A stretch of 64,000 nt of DNA from an uncultured Clostridia bacterium (GCA_944383465.1 CALWPQ010000008.1:1-64000); one strand, 5' to 3'; counted from the first letter of the stretch, positions 42,257 to 53,149 are shown. A program made the numbers and translations. Notes: generated from the letters alone by a model not told the origin.

Positions 42257-45055
42257 ATGGGACTTTTAGAAAAAATCTTTGGCGATATGAATTCCAGAGA
42301 AATTAAAAAAATAGAAAAAATCGTAGACCAAATAGAAGCGTACGATGAAGAGATGCAGGCGCTCACGGATGACGAGCTGCGCGGCAAGACAGCGGAATTT
42401 AAAGAAAGACTTGCAAATGGCGAAGATATAGACGAGCTTCTGCCGGAGGCATTTGCCGTAGCGCGCGAAGGAGCGTGGCGAAGTCTCGGAATCAAGCATT
42501 TTCGCGTGCAGCTTATAGGCGGCGTTGTGCTTCATCAGGGTAATATAGCCGAGATGAAGACAGGTGAAGGAAAGACGCTTGTGGCGACACTGCCGGCATA
42601 TTTGAATGCACTCACGGGAAAAGGTGTACATGTAGTAACCGTCAACGATTATCTTGCTAAGCGCGACTGCGAGTGGATGGGCAAACTTTATACATTCCTC
42701 GGCCTTACGGTTGGCTGTGTAGTACACGGGATATCGCAAAAGGAGAGGCGTGAGGCGTATCTTGCGGATATAACATACGGCACAAATAACGAGTTTGGTT
42801 TTGATTACCTGCGCGATAATATGGTAATATATAAAGAAAATTTGATGCAGCGCGAGCTCAATTTTGCCATCGTCGATGAAGTGGATTCTATTCTCGTGGA
42901 CGAGGCGAGAACACCGCTCATTATTTCAGGGCAGGGCGACAAGTCAACCGAGCTGTACAGCATTGCCGATAAGTTTGTAACCGGTCTCAGAATTGAAGAG
43001 GACTTTGTGACGGACGAAAAGGAAAAATCAATATCGCTTACAGAAGAAGGCGTTGCCAAGTGTGAAAAGTTCTTTAATGTGGAAAACTTCTCCGATCCTG
43101 AGAATATGGAGATAAACCATCATGTGCAGCAGGCACTCAAAGCGAGAAATATGATGAAGCGCGATGTCGATTATGTGGTGCGCGACGGAGAAATTATTAT
43201 CGTAGATGAATTTACAGGGCGTCTGATGTTCGGAAGAAGATATTCCAACGGACTCCACCAGGCTATAGAAGCAAAAGAGGGAGTGCTCGTTCAGTCGGAA
43301 TCAAAGACGCTTGCGACTATTACGCTGCAAAATTATTTCAGAATGTACGGAAAACTCGCCGGCATGACAGGTACAGCCAAGACAGAAGAAGACGAGTTTA
43401 TGGACATATATAATATGCAGGTTATCGAAATTCCGACGAATAAGCCTGTAATCAGAACTGACCTTAATGACAGCATATATGCGACGGAAGCAGGCAAGTA
43501 CAACGCTATCGCAGAGAGAATTGCAGAGGTGCACGAGACGGGGCAGCCTGTGCTTGTGGGAACGATTTCGATAGAGAATTCTGAGAAAATCTCTGAAATG
43601 CTTAAAAAAAGAGGCATAAAGCACAATATACTGAATGCAAAACAGCACGATAAGGAAGCGGAAATCGTTGCCGAAGCCGGCAGGCTGGGAGCGGTAACTA
43701 TTGCGACCAATATGGCCGGAAGAGGTACTGACATCATACTCGGAGGAAACCCGGAATTTGAAGCAAAGCGGGAGATGAAGAAGCTCGGCTACAGCGATAA
43801 TGCGATTTCGTTTGCGACCAGCTTTGTGCAGTCGGATGATGAGGAAATGATGGCGGCAAGGGAGAAGTTCAATGAGCTTCACGAAAAATTCAAGGCTGAA
43901 AGGGCAGGCGAACAGGAGAAGGTAAGAGAACTTGGCGGACTTTGCATTATCGGTACGGAAAGACACGAATCGAGGCGTATAGATAATCAGCTCCGAGGCC
44001 GTTCGGGACGTCAGGGCGATCCGGGACAGACGCAGTTTTTTATTTCGCTTGAAGATGAGCTTATGAGACTGTTCGGCGGCGAGAGAATACAGGGCATTGT
44101 TGAAAAGCTCGGCGTTTCCGAGAATGAAGCGATAGAAGCAAGTATGCTTACAAAGTCTGTGGAAAATGCACAGAAGCGAGTTGAAGGGCGTAACTTCTCG
44201 ATCAGAAAGTATGTGCTGCAATATGATAATGTTATGAATAAGCAGCGTGAGATCATATATGATGAAAGAAGAAGAGTGCTTTTCGGCGAGGATTTGCGGC
44301 ACTACATTATGAATATGGTACAGGGACTCATTGATGAGATAATAGATCCTGTCGTAATTGCATCAAGATTTCCTGAAGAATGGGATCTCGATACTGTATG
44401 GAACGGGCTTTCAAAACTCTGTCAAAGATACGAAGCGCCTTCATATACAAAGGAAGAAATCGAAAGTCTGACGGTGGAAAGTCTCAAAGAGCGTGCATAT
44501 GCGGATTTTGAGACGTTATATGAAGAAAAAGAAGAAGAAATCGGAGCCGACAGGATGAGAGAGCTTGAAAGAATGATACTCCTGCGCGTTGTCGATAATC
44601 ACTGGATGGATCACATAGACGATATGGATCAGCTCAAGAACGGTATCGGTCTGCGCGCGCTCGGACAGCAGGATCCTGCGGCGGCGTATGCCAGCGAGGG
44701 TTTTGATATGTTCGAGCTGATGATAGGCGATATTAAAGAGCAGACTGTACGTTTTTGCTACAATGTAACGGTACAGACGAACACCGAAAGAAAGCAGGTA
44801 ATTTCAGGCGGACGTGAGCAGAAAGAAGACTTTGACGGCGGAATGCAGGGTAAAGCTCAAGCTGCAGGCGGAATGGACGGCTCGGCAGCAGCGTACAGTG
44901 TTTCGTCAGGAAGCATGCCGGCGAAGCCTGCGGCAGCTCCGCGTGAGAGCAAGCCGGAGACCTACAAGCGCAAAGAAGCAAAGGTCGGCAGAAATGATCC
45001 GTGCCCATGCGGCAGCGGCAAGAAGTACAAGAATTGCTGCGGGCGCGAGCAATAG
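42257..45055 (+). CDS. secA: Preprotein translocase ATPase SecA
   Basis: The ATG at 42257 follows AAAGGAG; the in-frame TTG at 42236 lies just before that SD. The 932-residue motor has Walker A (M-K-T-G-E-G-K-T, 100-107), the D-E-V-D-S DEAD-like box, the preprotein cross-linking domain, motif [10 protein letters not shown] and [10 protein letters not shown], a helical scaffold, and a C-terminal zinc-binding SEC-C tail ([13 protein letters not shown]) that contacts SecB-like partners or ribosomes. It drives export through SecYEG, which the window's SLH and stalk proteins would use. prfB follows, the order known from Bacillus subtilis. Confidence 0.98.
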   Translation: MGLLEKIFGDMNSREIKKIEKIVDQIEAYDEEMQALTDDELRGKTAEFKERLANGEDIDELLPEAFAVAREGAWRSLGIKHFRVQLIGGVVLHQGNIAEMKTGEGKTLVATLPAYLNALTGKGVHVVTVNDYLAKRDCEWMGKLYTFLGLTVGCVVHGISQKERREAYLADITYGTNNEFGFDYLRDNMVIYKENLMQRELNFAIVDEVDSILVDEARTPLIISGQGDKSTELYSIADKFVTGLRIEEDFVTDEKEKSISLTEEGVAKCEKFFNVENFSDPENMEINHHVQQALKARNMMKRDVDYVVRDGEIIIVDEFTGRLMFGRRYSNGLHQAIEAKEGVLVQSESKTLATITLQNYFRMYGKLAGMTGTAKTEEDEFMDIYNMQVIEIPTNKPVIRTDLNDSIYATEAGKYNAIAERIAEVHETGQPVLVGTISIENSEKISEMLKKRGIKHNILNAKQHDKEAEIVAEAGRLGAVTIATNMAGRGTDIILGGNPEFEAKREMKKLGYSDNAISFATSFVQSDDEEMMAAREKFNELHEKFKAERAGEQEKVRELGGLCIIGTERHESRRIDNQLRGRSGRQGDPGQTQFFISLEDELMRLFGGERIQGIVEKLGVSENEAIEASMLTKSVENAQKRVEGRNFSIRKYVLQYDNVMNKQREIIYDERRRVLFGEDLRHYIMNMVQGLIDEIIDPVVIASRFPEEWDLDTVWNGLSKLCQRYEAPSYTKEEIESLTVESLKERAYADFETLYEEKEEEIGADRMRELERMILLRVVDNHWMDHIDDMDQLKNGIGLRALGQQDPAAAYASEGFDMFELMIGDIKEQTVRFCYNVTVQTNTERKQVISGGREQKEDFDGGMQGKAQAAGGMDGSAAAYSVSSGSMPAKPAAAPRESKPETYKRKEAKVGRNDPCPCGSGKKYKNCCGREQ

Positions 45056-45115
45056 TGCAGGAGGTGGTCTGAGGCTGTGATTTCAGAAAAGCAGCTTGCT
45101 ATTGCCAAAATGCGA

Positions 45116-45163
45116 AAAAAAGATAGTGTTTAGCACGTGAAAGACAATAAAACTATCTTTTTA
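45116..45163 (+). terminator. Hairpin between secA and prfB
   Basis: AAAAAAGATAGT / ACTATCTTTTT (45116-45127, 45152-45162) forms an A/T-flanked stem ending in a T run, about 60 bases after the secA stop. It could partly terminate secA transcripts before prfB. Confidence 0.65.
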
Positions 45164-45192
45164 TGAAAAACTTGATGAAAAGGAGAAGAAAA

Positions 45193-46312
45193 ATGATACA
45201 ATTTGACAGCATTAAGTACGAACTGCCTCAGGCGAAGGCAAATCTGACGGAAGTCGGTGACTCTCTTTGACCTTGCGGGTCTTAGAAATAAACTTGAAGA
45301 AATAAATAGAAAAACGGAAGAAGAAGGATTTTGGAACGATCAGGAAAGGGCGCAAAAGCTCCTGAAAGAAAAGAAATCGCTTGAAAATACAATAGGCGGA
45401 TACGAAAAGCTCATTTCCGCGCTTGGTGATATCGAAGTTATGATCGAAATGGCGGAGGAATGCGAGCGCAGCGGCGATGCGGACGGAGCTTCTGAAATGG
45501 CGGATGAGGCGGCTTCGGCATATGAAGAATACAAGAAAGCGGCGGAAGAGCTGAGGCTGAGGACGCTTCTTGACGGCGAGTACGATGCGAGCAACGCCAT
45601 ACTTTCCGTACATGCGGGTACGGGTGGAGTGGATGCGATGGACTGGGCGGAGATGCTTCTCCGTATGTATACGCGCTGGGCGGAGAAAAAAGGCTACAGT
45701 GTTCGTATGCTCGATTTACAGGATGATACCGAAGCAGGAATAAAGAGTGCAACAATGCTTATCGAGGGTGAAAATGCCTATGGGTATCTGAAAAATGAAC
45801 GCGGCGTTCACAGGCTCGTAAGGATTTCACCTTTCAATGCGCAAGGCAAGCGGCAGACATCGTTTGCAAAGATAGAAGTTACACCGGAAATTGCTGATGA
45901 TATAAATGTAGAGATTGACCCTGAAGACATTAGAGTGGACACTTACCGTTCAAGCGGAGCGGGAGGACAGCATGTAAACAAGACGGATTCTGCTATAAGA
46001 ATTACGCATATTCCAACGGGGATTGTGGTTACATGTCAGAATGAGCGAAGTCAGCATCAGAATAGGGATATGGCGATGAAGATACTTAAATCAAAGCTGA
46101 CTGAGCTTGCAGAGCAGGAACACAAGGAGAGCATAAAGGAACTGAAGGGTGATTTTGCGCAGAATACATGGGGAAGTCAGATACGCTCGTATGTGTTTCA
46201 GCCGTACACGATGGTAAAGGATCATAGGACGGGCGCGGAAATAGGAAATGTGCAGTCAGTAATGGACGGCGACATCGACTATTTTATCAATGAAAAGCTT
46301 AAGGCACGGTAA
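45193..46312 (+). CDS. prfB: Peptide chain release factor 2, with programmed +1 frameshift
   Basis: The short first frame (45193-45270, SD AGGAGAAG) ends at the in-frame TGA of ...GAC TCT CTT TGA C. Shifting +1 at CTT-TGA-C continues as L-D-L-A-G-L-R-N-K-L to 46312, giving about 372 residues. This is the known self-regulating RF2 frameshift: low RF2 lets the ribosome slip at the UGA. The protein has the S-G-A-G-G-Q-H-V-N-K-T-D-S loop with the GGQ that triggers peptide release, and the RF2-type stop-codon domain. It reads UGA and UAA. CDS is a join of 45193-45267 and 45269-46312. The usual upstream SD-like stimulator is weak here (GGTGA). Confidence 0.96.
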
Positions 46313-46372
46313 AAATCGGACAGGGGCTTTGCTAAGAGAAGCGGCTAAAATAAATAGACAAGAGGAATATAA

Positions 46373-48715
46373 ATGAATATATCGGAAAAACTCGCAAGCG
46401 AGTTTCAAATTAAAATATCGCAGGTAGAAAACACAGTAGCGCTCATAGATGAAGGCAATACCATACCATTTATTGCGCGCTACAGGAAGGAAGCGACCGG
46501 CGGACTTTCGGATGTAACGCTGCGCGATATGGAAGAACGCCTTGCATATCTCAGAAATCTTGAAGAGAGAAAAGAAGAGGTAAAAAGGCTCATAGATGAA
46601 CAGGGCAAACTGACAGAGGAACTCAAAGCTGAAATCGAAAAGGCAGAGGTGCTTCAGAGAGTAGAAGACCTGTACAAGCCGTATAAGCAGAAAAAGGCGA
46701 CCAGGGCATCAAAGGCGAGGGAAAAAGGACTTGAACCGCTGGCGCTTGCGTTTCTTGCGCAGAGCGAAAGAGCGGCAAGCAAAGAAGCGGCAGCTGTTAT
46801 CTCCGCTTTAGCTGCGCCGTATATAACGGCTGCGGATGCGAATATCGAAGATGCAAAGCGAGTTGCAGATGAAAATGAAGCTGTGAAGGGAGCCTGCGAT
46901 ATAATTGCAGAAATGATATCAGACGACGCCGAAATGACGGCTCTCGTGCGCGAAAAAACGGTTTCAGCGGGTGTTATCGTTACGGAAGCCGTTGATCACG
47001 AAGAACAGACGGTATACGAAATGTACTACGAGTATAAAGAGGGTATCTCCAAGATACCAAATCATCGCGTACTGGCCATAAACAGAGGTGAAAAGGAAAA
47101 AAAGCTTAGAGTAAAGTTAAGTGCGCCTGCAGAAGATATAATAGCGGCAGTCGCCGAGAACGTTATCACCGATGAAAAAGCCGCAGTATACAGTCTTTTG
47201 ATGGAAACCATTGCCGATGCATACAAGAGACTTATGGCGCCGGCTGTTGAAAGAGAGATGAGAAATATGCTCACCGAAAGAGCCGAAGCCGAAGCGGTAA
47301 AAGTGTTTGCGAAGAACACAGAGAAGCTACTTATGGCGCCGCCTGTCAGCGGCGCCCGTATTATAGCTATCGATCCTGGATACAGGACGGGCTGCAAGGT
47401 AGCGGTGCTTGGCGAAACAGGAAAACTTATGGCGTATACTACGATTTATCCGACAGAGCCAAAATGCGATATCACGGGCACGGAAGCGGTGCTCAAGAAA
47501 CTCATCGAGAAATTCAATATCAATACAATCGTCATTGGCAACGGTACTGCAAGCCGCGAGACGGAAGAGGTCGTGGCAAACTTCCTGGCCAAAAATGATT
47601 ACGATGTAAAATATACTATTGTAAATGAAGCGGGAGCTTCAGTATACTCCGCGTCAAAGCTCGCGACCGAAGAATATCCGGATCTTGATGTGACGACGAG
47701 AGGCGCAATGTCGCTTGGAAGAAGGCTTCAGGATCCGCTGGCGGAACTTGTAAAGATTTCGCCGAAGCACATCGGAGTCGGTCAATACCAGCACGATATA
47801 AATCAGACACTGCTCGAAACAGCGCTGACAAATGTAGTTGAAAACTGTGTAAACAGAGTGGGAGTAGATCTTAATACCGCCTCACCGTCGCTGCTTTCGT
47901 ATATAGCAGGCGTGAATATGACGATAGCGAAAAATATAGTTGCTTACCGCGAGGAAAACGGCAGTTTTACGGAGAGAAGGCAGCTTTTAAAGGTGGCTAA
48001 GCTTGGTGAAAAGACATACAATCAGTGCGCCGGATTTATGAGAATAAACGGCGGCAAAAATCCGCTTGACGCGACAGCGGTACATCCGGAGTCGTACAAG
48101 GCCGCAGAGCAGATGCTTGAAAAGCTTGGCATAGACAAGGCCGCTATTGCGGGCGGCGGCGTGCGCGATATAGAGGAACGAATATGCGAAGTATATAAAG
48201 CGGAAGATAAAAAGAGCTTTAAAAAGCCTGATATTGCGACGCGCGGCAAAGGCCTTGCGGCGCTTGCGGAACTTTCCCAGGAAATGAAAAGGCAGGAAAA
48301 GGAGGCTTCTGGCGCGCCTCATAAAAATTTCACAAAGGCTGTGGCTAAAATGGCTGAGGATATCGGCATAGGTGAAATGACCCTGCGCGATATCGTAGAG
48401 GAGATTAAAAAACCTGCGCGTGACCCGAGAGAGGATGCGCCGCCTGTAGTATTCCGAAACGATGTAAAACACTTTGAGGATCTCAAGCCTGATATGGAAA
48501 TGACCGGTACGGTAAGAAACGTAGTCGATTTCGGCGCCTTTGTCGATATTGGTGTGAAAAATGACGGACTTGTCCACATTTCCGAGCTTTCAGACAGGTA
48601 TGTAAAGCATCCGCTGGAGGTTGTTTCTGTGGGTGATACCGTAAAGGTGAAGATATTGTCCGTAGATTACGATAAGCAGAAGGTTGCATTAACTATGAAG
48701 GGAGTGAGAAATTGA
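46373..48715 (+). CDS. tex: Tex-family RNA-binding / transcription accessory protein
   Basis: The 780-residue protein has the Tex opening N-T-I-P-F-I-A-R-Y-R-K-E-A-T-G-G-L (about 24-40), a YqgF/RNase-H-like domain with I-A-I-D-P-G-Y-R-T-G-C-K (about 335), helix-hairpin-helix elements (L-N-T-A-S-P-S-L-L-S-Y-I-A-G-V) and a C-terminal S1 domain (about 650-720; G-T-V-R-N-V-V-D-F-G-A-F-V-D-I-G-V). Tex binds nucleic acids and affects transcription; its precise cellular role is not settled. The SD is AGAGGA. The stop overlaps the start of the HAD gene, so the two are coupled. Confidence 0.95.
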   Translation: MNISEKLASEFQIKISQVENTVALIDEGNTIPFIARYRKEATGGLSDVTLRDMEERLAYLRNLEERKEEVKRLIDEQGKLTEELKAEIEKAEVLQRVEDLYKPYKQKKATRASKAREKGLEPLALAFLAQSERAASKEAAAVISALAAPYITAADANIEDAKRVADENEAVKGACDIIAEMISDDAEMTALVREKTVSAGVIVTEAVDHEEQTVYEMYYEYKEGISKIPNHRVLAINRGEKEKKLRVKLSAPAEDIIAAVAENVITDEKAAVYSLLMETIADAYKRLMAPAVEREMRNMLTERAEAEAVKVFAKNTEKLLMAPPVSGARIIAIDPGYRTGCKVAVLGETGKLMAYTTIYPTEPKCDITGTEAVLKKLIEKFNINTIVIGNGTASRETEEVVANFLAKNDYDVKYTIVNEAGASVYSASKLATEEYPDLDVTTRGAMSLGRRLQDPLAELVKISPKHIGVGQYQHDINQTLLETALTNVVENCVNRVGVDLNTASPSLLSYIAGVNMTIAKNIVAYREENGSFTERRQLLKVAKLGEKTYNQCAGFMRINGGKNPLDATAVHPESYKAAEQMLEKLGIDKAAIAGGGVRDIEERICEVYKAEDKKSFKKPDIATRGKGLAALAELSQEMKRQEKEASGAPHKNFTKAVAKMAEDIGIGEMTLRDIVEEIKKPARDPREDAPPVVFRNDVKHFEDLKPDMEMTGTVRNVVDFGAFVDIGVKNDGLVHISELSDRYVKHPLEVVSVGDTVKVKILSVDYDKQKVALTMKGVRN

Positions 48716-49359
48716 AAAATATAAAAGCAGTGCTGTTTGATTTTGACGGTACGATATTCGATACAAACAAACTGATAATTGATTCTTGGAACGAAGTGTT
48801 TAGAATAAAGGGCGGAAGCAGGACCGAAGAGGAAATTCTCGCAACTTTCGGTGAGCCGCTCACAGTTTCTATGGAAAAATGGTTTCCGGGCGAATCCGAG
48901 GAATGTATAAATATATACAGAAATTATCAAAGAGATATTTTCTTTGAGAAAATAGAGCTTTATGAGGGGATGGACGAGCTGATTAAAAAGCTGAAAACTC
49001 TCGGCGTGTTAAACGCGGTAGTGACTTCGAGGCTTGCGTCGAGCACGATAAGCACGCTCGAAAAATATGATCTTGCAAGGTATTTTGATGTAATAGTAAC
49101 CTGTGACGATACGGAAAAACATAAGCCGGATCCTGAGCCGGCGCTGCTCGCTCTTGAAAAGCTTGGTATTTCAGCTGATGAAGCGATAATGATAGGCGAC
49201 AGCAGGTTTGATATACGCTGTGCGCATAATGCCGGTATAAAGGCAGTGCTTGTGGGCTGGTCGGAAGCGGCGGCCGCAGGAGATATACCGAAGAATGGCA
49301 TAGATGCGCCCGATTTTGTTATAGAAAGCGCAGAAGAGCTTCTGGAAATCATAGCATAA
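48712..49359 (+). CDS. HAD-family phosphatase (phosphoglycolate/PpaX-like)
   Basis: The 215-residue protein starts at TTG (48712), overlapping the Tex stop by 4 bases; a GGGAG SD lies at the right distance. HAD motif I is L-F-D-F-D-G-T (Asp10 nucleophile, Asp12), motif II is V-T-S, motif III is the Lys of E-K-H-K-P-D-P, and motif IV is G-D-S-R-F-D. A helical cap (C1 type, about 15-85) fits the phosphoglycolate phosphatase / pyrophosphatase PpaX subgroup. The substrate is not known. A 13-base palindrome AACCAT-A-ATGGTT (49371-49383) follows before addB. Confidence 0.9.
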   Translation: MKNIKAVLFDFDGTIFDTNKLIIDSWNEVFRIKGGSRTEEEILATFGEPLTVSMEKWFPGESEECINIYRNYQRDIFFEKIELYEGMDELIKKLKTLGVLNAVVTSRLASSTISTLEKYDLARYFDVIVTCDDTEKHKPDPEPALLALEKLGISADEAIMIGDSRFDIRCAHNAGIKAVLVGWSEAAAAGDIPKNGIDAPDFVIESAEELLEIIA

Positions 49360-49445
49360 TATATTTTTAAAACCATAATGGTTGCCGAGCTATTATCTTT
49401 TATTTTAATTTTCGGGCAAAAGTATATGAATGTGAGGAGATAGTT

Positions 49446-52400
49446 ATGCTGCGTATACTTTACGGAAGAGAAAGCATAGACAAAGCGAAAATAATATTTG
49501 ACAATGCAAAGGCCAAGTCCATAGTGCTTGTGCCGGATCAGTTTACGTTGGAGGCGGAAAGGGAAGCTTTCCGCTGCCTCGGTACGGAAGGAATTACAGA
49601 TCCGGAAATTATAAGCATATCGAGACTTGGTTTTCGTATACTCGCGGAAACGGGAGGTATAAAAAAGCGCAGAATAGATAAATACGGCAGGCATATTCTT
49701 CTGACATCGGTAATAGAAGAACTGGCGAAAAAAGGAGAGCTTACGGTGTATGGAGCGCTTTCCGGGAAAAATTCGTTCACTGAACTCGTTAACAATTTTA
49801 TCGCTGATTTAAAGCAGCACAGCATAAATCCCGATGGCCTTGCGGGAATACGAGCGGGAATGAAAGACAGCGAAATTCTCGCGAGAAAGCTTGTTGATAT
49901 AGAGAAGATATACAGGTGCTACGAGGAAAAAATCAGCGGAATTTTTATAGATACAGAGGACTATATAGATATGTATGTGCCGGCAGCGGCAGAGGCAAAG
50001 AGTTTATATGGGCGCGATATCTGGGTATGGGGGTTTGATTATTTTGCGCCTAAAAATGCGGAATTTATCGTGCAGCTTGCAAGCGTGGGCAATGTTATGG
50101 TGATGATGACGGCTGACTATGGTGCGCGTGATGAAGAAATTTTTTATCTTACGGAAGGGATGATGCGCCGCTTTGAAGCGATGGCGGAGGAACGCGGTGT
50201 GAAGACGAGCAGGATTGCGCTTGCGGAAATTGAAGAGAGAGATGCGAATGCACGCCGCAAAAAAGCTGATTTCGAAAACGCTTCCGCAGTCCTCGAAAGA
50301 GAGCTTTTCGCCATCCCGGCAAAGCCGGCCGCGCCGCATAGCCGCGCTTCAAAGCAGGTCACGCTTGTTGCTGCGGCAAACTGCTACAGCGAAGCGGAAA
50401 CAGCCGCCGCATATATAACAGAACTTGTACGTGATAAAGGCTTTCACTATAAGGATATTCTTATGGTCTGCAACGACCTTTCCGCGCGCGGGACTATTAT
50501 CAAAAGAGTGTTTGCCGAGTACGGCATAGATGTGTTTATGGATGAAAAGAGAGGAATTCTTAAAAATCCTGTAATAGTCTATATTCTTTCGCTGCTCGAA
50601 ATTGTGGCAAAGGATTATAGGACAAAAGATATATTTGAATTTTTAAAAACAGGCTTCACTCCGTTTGCACGGAGTGATATAGAAGAGCTTGAGAATTATG
50701 CAGTAAAATACAGAATCCGCGGCTCAATGTGGAAAAGACCGTTTAAGTACGGCATAAGCGAATACGGCGACAATGACTTTGCGCGTCTCGAAGAAATGCG
50801 CGGGGAGCTCTGCGATTTTATAGGTGCATTTGAAACGGAATTTAAAAAAAGCCGAAAAGCGATATTAAGAGCGCAGGCGCTTTACAATTTCTTAAATGAA
50901 ACGGCGCAGATTCCGAGAAAAATAGAAGAAGCCGCGTTTGAAGCGGAAGAAGCAGGCGCGGGCACTTTTGCGCAGGAGCTTTTGCAGGTTTGGGAAGAGA
51001 TTGTTTCCGTGCTCGATCAGATTGTCAATGTAATAGGGGAAGAAAGCCCTTCGATGAAGACTTTTTCTGAGCTCATGCGCGCAGGTTTTGAAGCGTCTGA
51101 AGTCGGTCTGCTTCCGCCTGCGGCCGATGGCCTTTCATGCGGCACAATGCAGAGGACAAGAAGCGGCAAGGTCAGAGTGCTTGTTGTGCTCGGCGCAAAT
51201 GACGGTTTGCTGCCTATGGAAATACGTCCCGAAGAACTGCTTTCCGAGGATGAAAAAATGCGGCTTGCCGAAAACGACTTTGAAGTCAGCGAGCTTGATG
51301 AACTCCGGGTGCGTGAAGAAAAGCTCGCAATTTACAGGACATTTTCATTGCCGTCCGATTGCCTTTATATTAGCTATTCGGGGTCGGATACCGAGGGGAA
51401 TGAGCAAAAACCATCGCCAATATTTAACGCGGTAAGAAAAATATTCCCGGATATCTCTGTACAGGGGGATCTCGACAGCAGAGGCGAGCCGATGGCGCTC
51501 ATCGAAAGCAAAGGCAGTGCCCTTAACCACCTCGTGCGGGAAATCAGAGAAAAAGACGGCGCGGTTGCGGAAGAATGGCAGACTCTTATGGACTGGTATA
51601 AGATAAACGAAATAGAAAGATTTCGCGAAGCATCGTCGGGGCTTACTTACAGAAACAATATCAAAAGGCTGCCTGAAACACTTGTGCAGAAGCTCTACAA
51701 GCAAAACGAGAAAGACGATATGGTGATCAGCCCGTCGCGGCTTGAAAAATACAGCAGATGCCCATTTGCGCATTTTGTTCTGTACGGACTAAGACCAGAG
51801 GAGAGAAGAGTGTTTGAAGCGGGAGCGCGCGAGATAGGGGATATGTATCATGAATGCCTGATGAGATTTTCCGAGGAAATGTCGAAAGAAGATAAAATAG
51901 CAGCTTTGGAAACAGCAGACGGCTCAGGCAAAAACAGGGAAGGGGTTGAAAAATGGTATAGAGTGACGCGCGAGCAGACAGATGCGATGATAGAAGCAAT
52001 TATCAATGAAATTACATTGGCGTATCGGGAAGGAATTTTTGCGTACGGAGGCGAAGAGGAATACAGACGCAGCCGTATGAAAGAGTCGCTCAAAGAAGTC
52101 GCCTGGGCGCTTGTGCTTCAGAACAGAGCGGGCAGTATAGACGAAATGTATTTTGAGGCGGGTTTTGGGCGCGACGGCGCTAAGAAATTTCCTCCGGTTA
52201 ATGTAGAAACCTCAAGCGGAGATGTATTTATAGAAGGCAAAATAGACCGCGTTGATATACTGAGAAACGGCGCGGTAAAGGTGATAGATTATAAGTCGGG
52301 AAACGAAAGATTCAAGGCTGAGGAAGCGCGCGGAGGATGGAGACTTCAGCTTATGCTGTATCTTAAGGCGGCGTCTTTTGATAAGAGCCGGGAAAAGACA

Positions 52401-52931
52401 CGTGAGCCTGCGGGAATTTTCTATTTTCTCATAAAAGATACTGATATAAATGCAGACGGTGTAGCGGCAGAGAATATAGCCGAAAAGCTTTCAGACAGCG
52501 TAAAAAAAGAGTTCAGAATGAACGGACTCATCGTTGACAGCGGCAGCAATGCAATCGATATAGCCGGGGACTTTGAGAGATACTCCGAGGTAATAGAAGG
52601 GCTGCAAAAAGTGAAGGCAAAGGATTCCGGCAAGCGTGAGATGCCGGAAGGAGCAGACGCAGCGAGAGTGAACGAAAAAGAGGCATTGGAGCAAGCGGAC
52701 GCGAGGGCGTTTGAGTATAAGGGCTGCGTTATGAGTAAAGAGGAATTTTCCGAGTTTGTGGAAGCGTTTGATCATACAATAAAGGAGCTTTGCGAGAATT
52801 TCAAGTCCGGCGAAATTGCCGCAAGACCAAAACGCACAGGAGATGTGACGGCTTGCAGATACTGCGCATATAAAGGCATTTGCAGATTTGATATAACAGT
52901 GCCGGGATATGACTACGAAAAAATAGTGTAA
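49446..52931 (+). CDS. addB: AddB-type helicase-nuclease subunit with degenerate Walker A
   Basis: The 1161-residue protein matches AddB, the partner of AddA in the double-strand-break resection complex. The first-strand region reads L-R-I-L-Y-G-R-E-S-I-D-K-A-K, where AddB proteins usually have a G-R-x-G-x-G-K-(S/T) Walker A, then V-L-V-P-D-Q-F-T-L-E-A-E. The C-terminal RecB-like nuclease is complete (E-G-K-I-D-R-V-D-I...V-K-V-I-D-Y-K-S-G). The four iron-sulfur cysteines are present (S-R-C-P-F-A-H-F-V and C-R-Y-C-A-Y-K-G-I-C). It should still cut DNA but may not bind ATP normally. No addA follows; the next genes are a small ORF and gltX. The SD is GAGGAGAT. Confidence 0.9.
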   Translation: MLRILYGRESIDKAKIIFDNAKAKSIVLVPDQFTLEAEREAFRCLGTEGITDPEIISISRLGFRILAETGGIKKRRIDKYGRHILLTSVIEELAKKGELTVYGALSGKNSFTELVNNFIADLKQHSINPDGLAGIRAGMKDSEILARKLVDIEKIYRCYEEKISGIFIDTEDYIDMYVPAAAEAKSLYGRDIWVWGFDYFAPKNAEFIVQLASVGNVMVMMTADYGARDEEIFYLTEGMMRRFEAMAEERGVKTSRIALAEIEERDANARRKKADFENASAVLERELFAIPAKPAAPHSRASKQVTLVAAANCYSEAETAAAYITELVRDKGFHYKDILMVCNDLSARGTIIKRVFAEYGIDVFMDEKRGILKNPVIVYILSLLEIVAKDYRTKDIFEFLKTGFTPFARSDIEELENYAVKYRIRGSMWKRPFKYGISEYGDNDFARLEEMRGELCDFIGAFETEFKKSRKAILRAQALYNFLNETAQIPRKIEEAAFEAEEAGAGTFAQELLQVWEEIVSVLDQIVNVIGEESPSMKTFSELMRAGFEASEVGLLPPAADGLSCGTMQRTRSGKVRVLVVLGANDGLLPMEIRPEELLSEDEKMRLAENDFEVSELDELRVREEKLAIYRTFSLPSDCLYISYSGSDTEGNEQKPSPIFNAVRKIFPDISVQGDLDSRGEPMALIESKGSALNHLVREIREKDGAVAEEWQTLMDWYKINEIERFREASSGLTYRNNIKRLPETLVQKLYKQNEKDDMVISPSRLEKYSRCPFAHFVLYGLRPEERRVFEAGAREIGDMYHECLMRFSEEMSKEDKIAALETADGSGKNREGVEKWYRVTREQTDAMIEAIINEITLAYREGIFAYGGEEEYRRSRMKESLKEVAWALVLQNRAGSIDEMYFEAGFGRDGAKKFPPVNVETSSGDVFIEGKIDRVDILRNGAVKVIDYKSGNERFKAEEARGGWRLQLMLYLKAASFDKSREKTREPAGIFYFLIKDTDINADGVAAENIAEKLSDSVKKEFRMNGLIVDSGSNAIDIAGDFERYSEVIEGLQKVKAKDSGKREMPEGADAARVNEKEALEQADARAFEYKGCVMSKEEFSEFVEAFDHTIKELCENFKSGEIAARPKRTGDVTACRYCAYKGICRFDITVPGYDYEKIV

Positions 52932-52999
52932 CACTTATTTGGCGGGAGGCATATGCTATACTACAAAACAAAAAATAATTGAGAAGCAGGTGAAAAATT

Positions 53000-53104
53000 A
53001 TGTCAAACGGATGTGGTATCCTCAATAATGAAGGTATTGATACCAGCTTATTATTCTTCTTCCTCTTACTTGTAATCATTTTCTGCAACTGCTATAATAA
53101 TTAA
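53000..53104 (+). CDS. 34-residue membrane peptide (YjcZ-like)
   Basis: A 34-codon frame begins at ATG 53000 after AGCAGGTGA. It has a short polar N-terminus (M-S-N-G-C-G-I-L-N-N) and one strongly hydrophobic helix (L-L-F-F-F-L-L-L-V-I-I-F) ending C-N-C-Y-N-N. The layout resembles the YjcZ/YtjZ group of very small Firmicute sporulation-associated membrane proteins, but three Cys residues in so short a peptide are unusual, and the match is by eye. The gene has its own terminator (53150-53176) and lies apart from addB, which supports it as a real transcript. No confident promoter was seen. Confidence 0.72.
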   Translation: MSNGCGILNNEGIDTSLLFFFLLLVIIFCNCYNN

Positions 53105-53149
53105 ATAAGCAATAACTAAAGCGCATAAAACATAGTAAGGAACAAAAGA

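Noticed and set aside
43301..44302. Long antisense frame (333 codons) opposite secA
   Set aside because: Shadow of a well-supported secA; no SD or recognisable domain.
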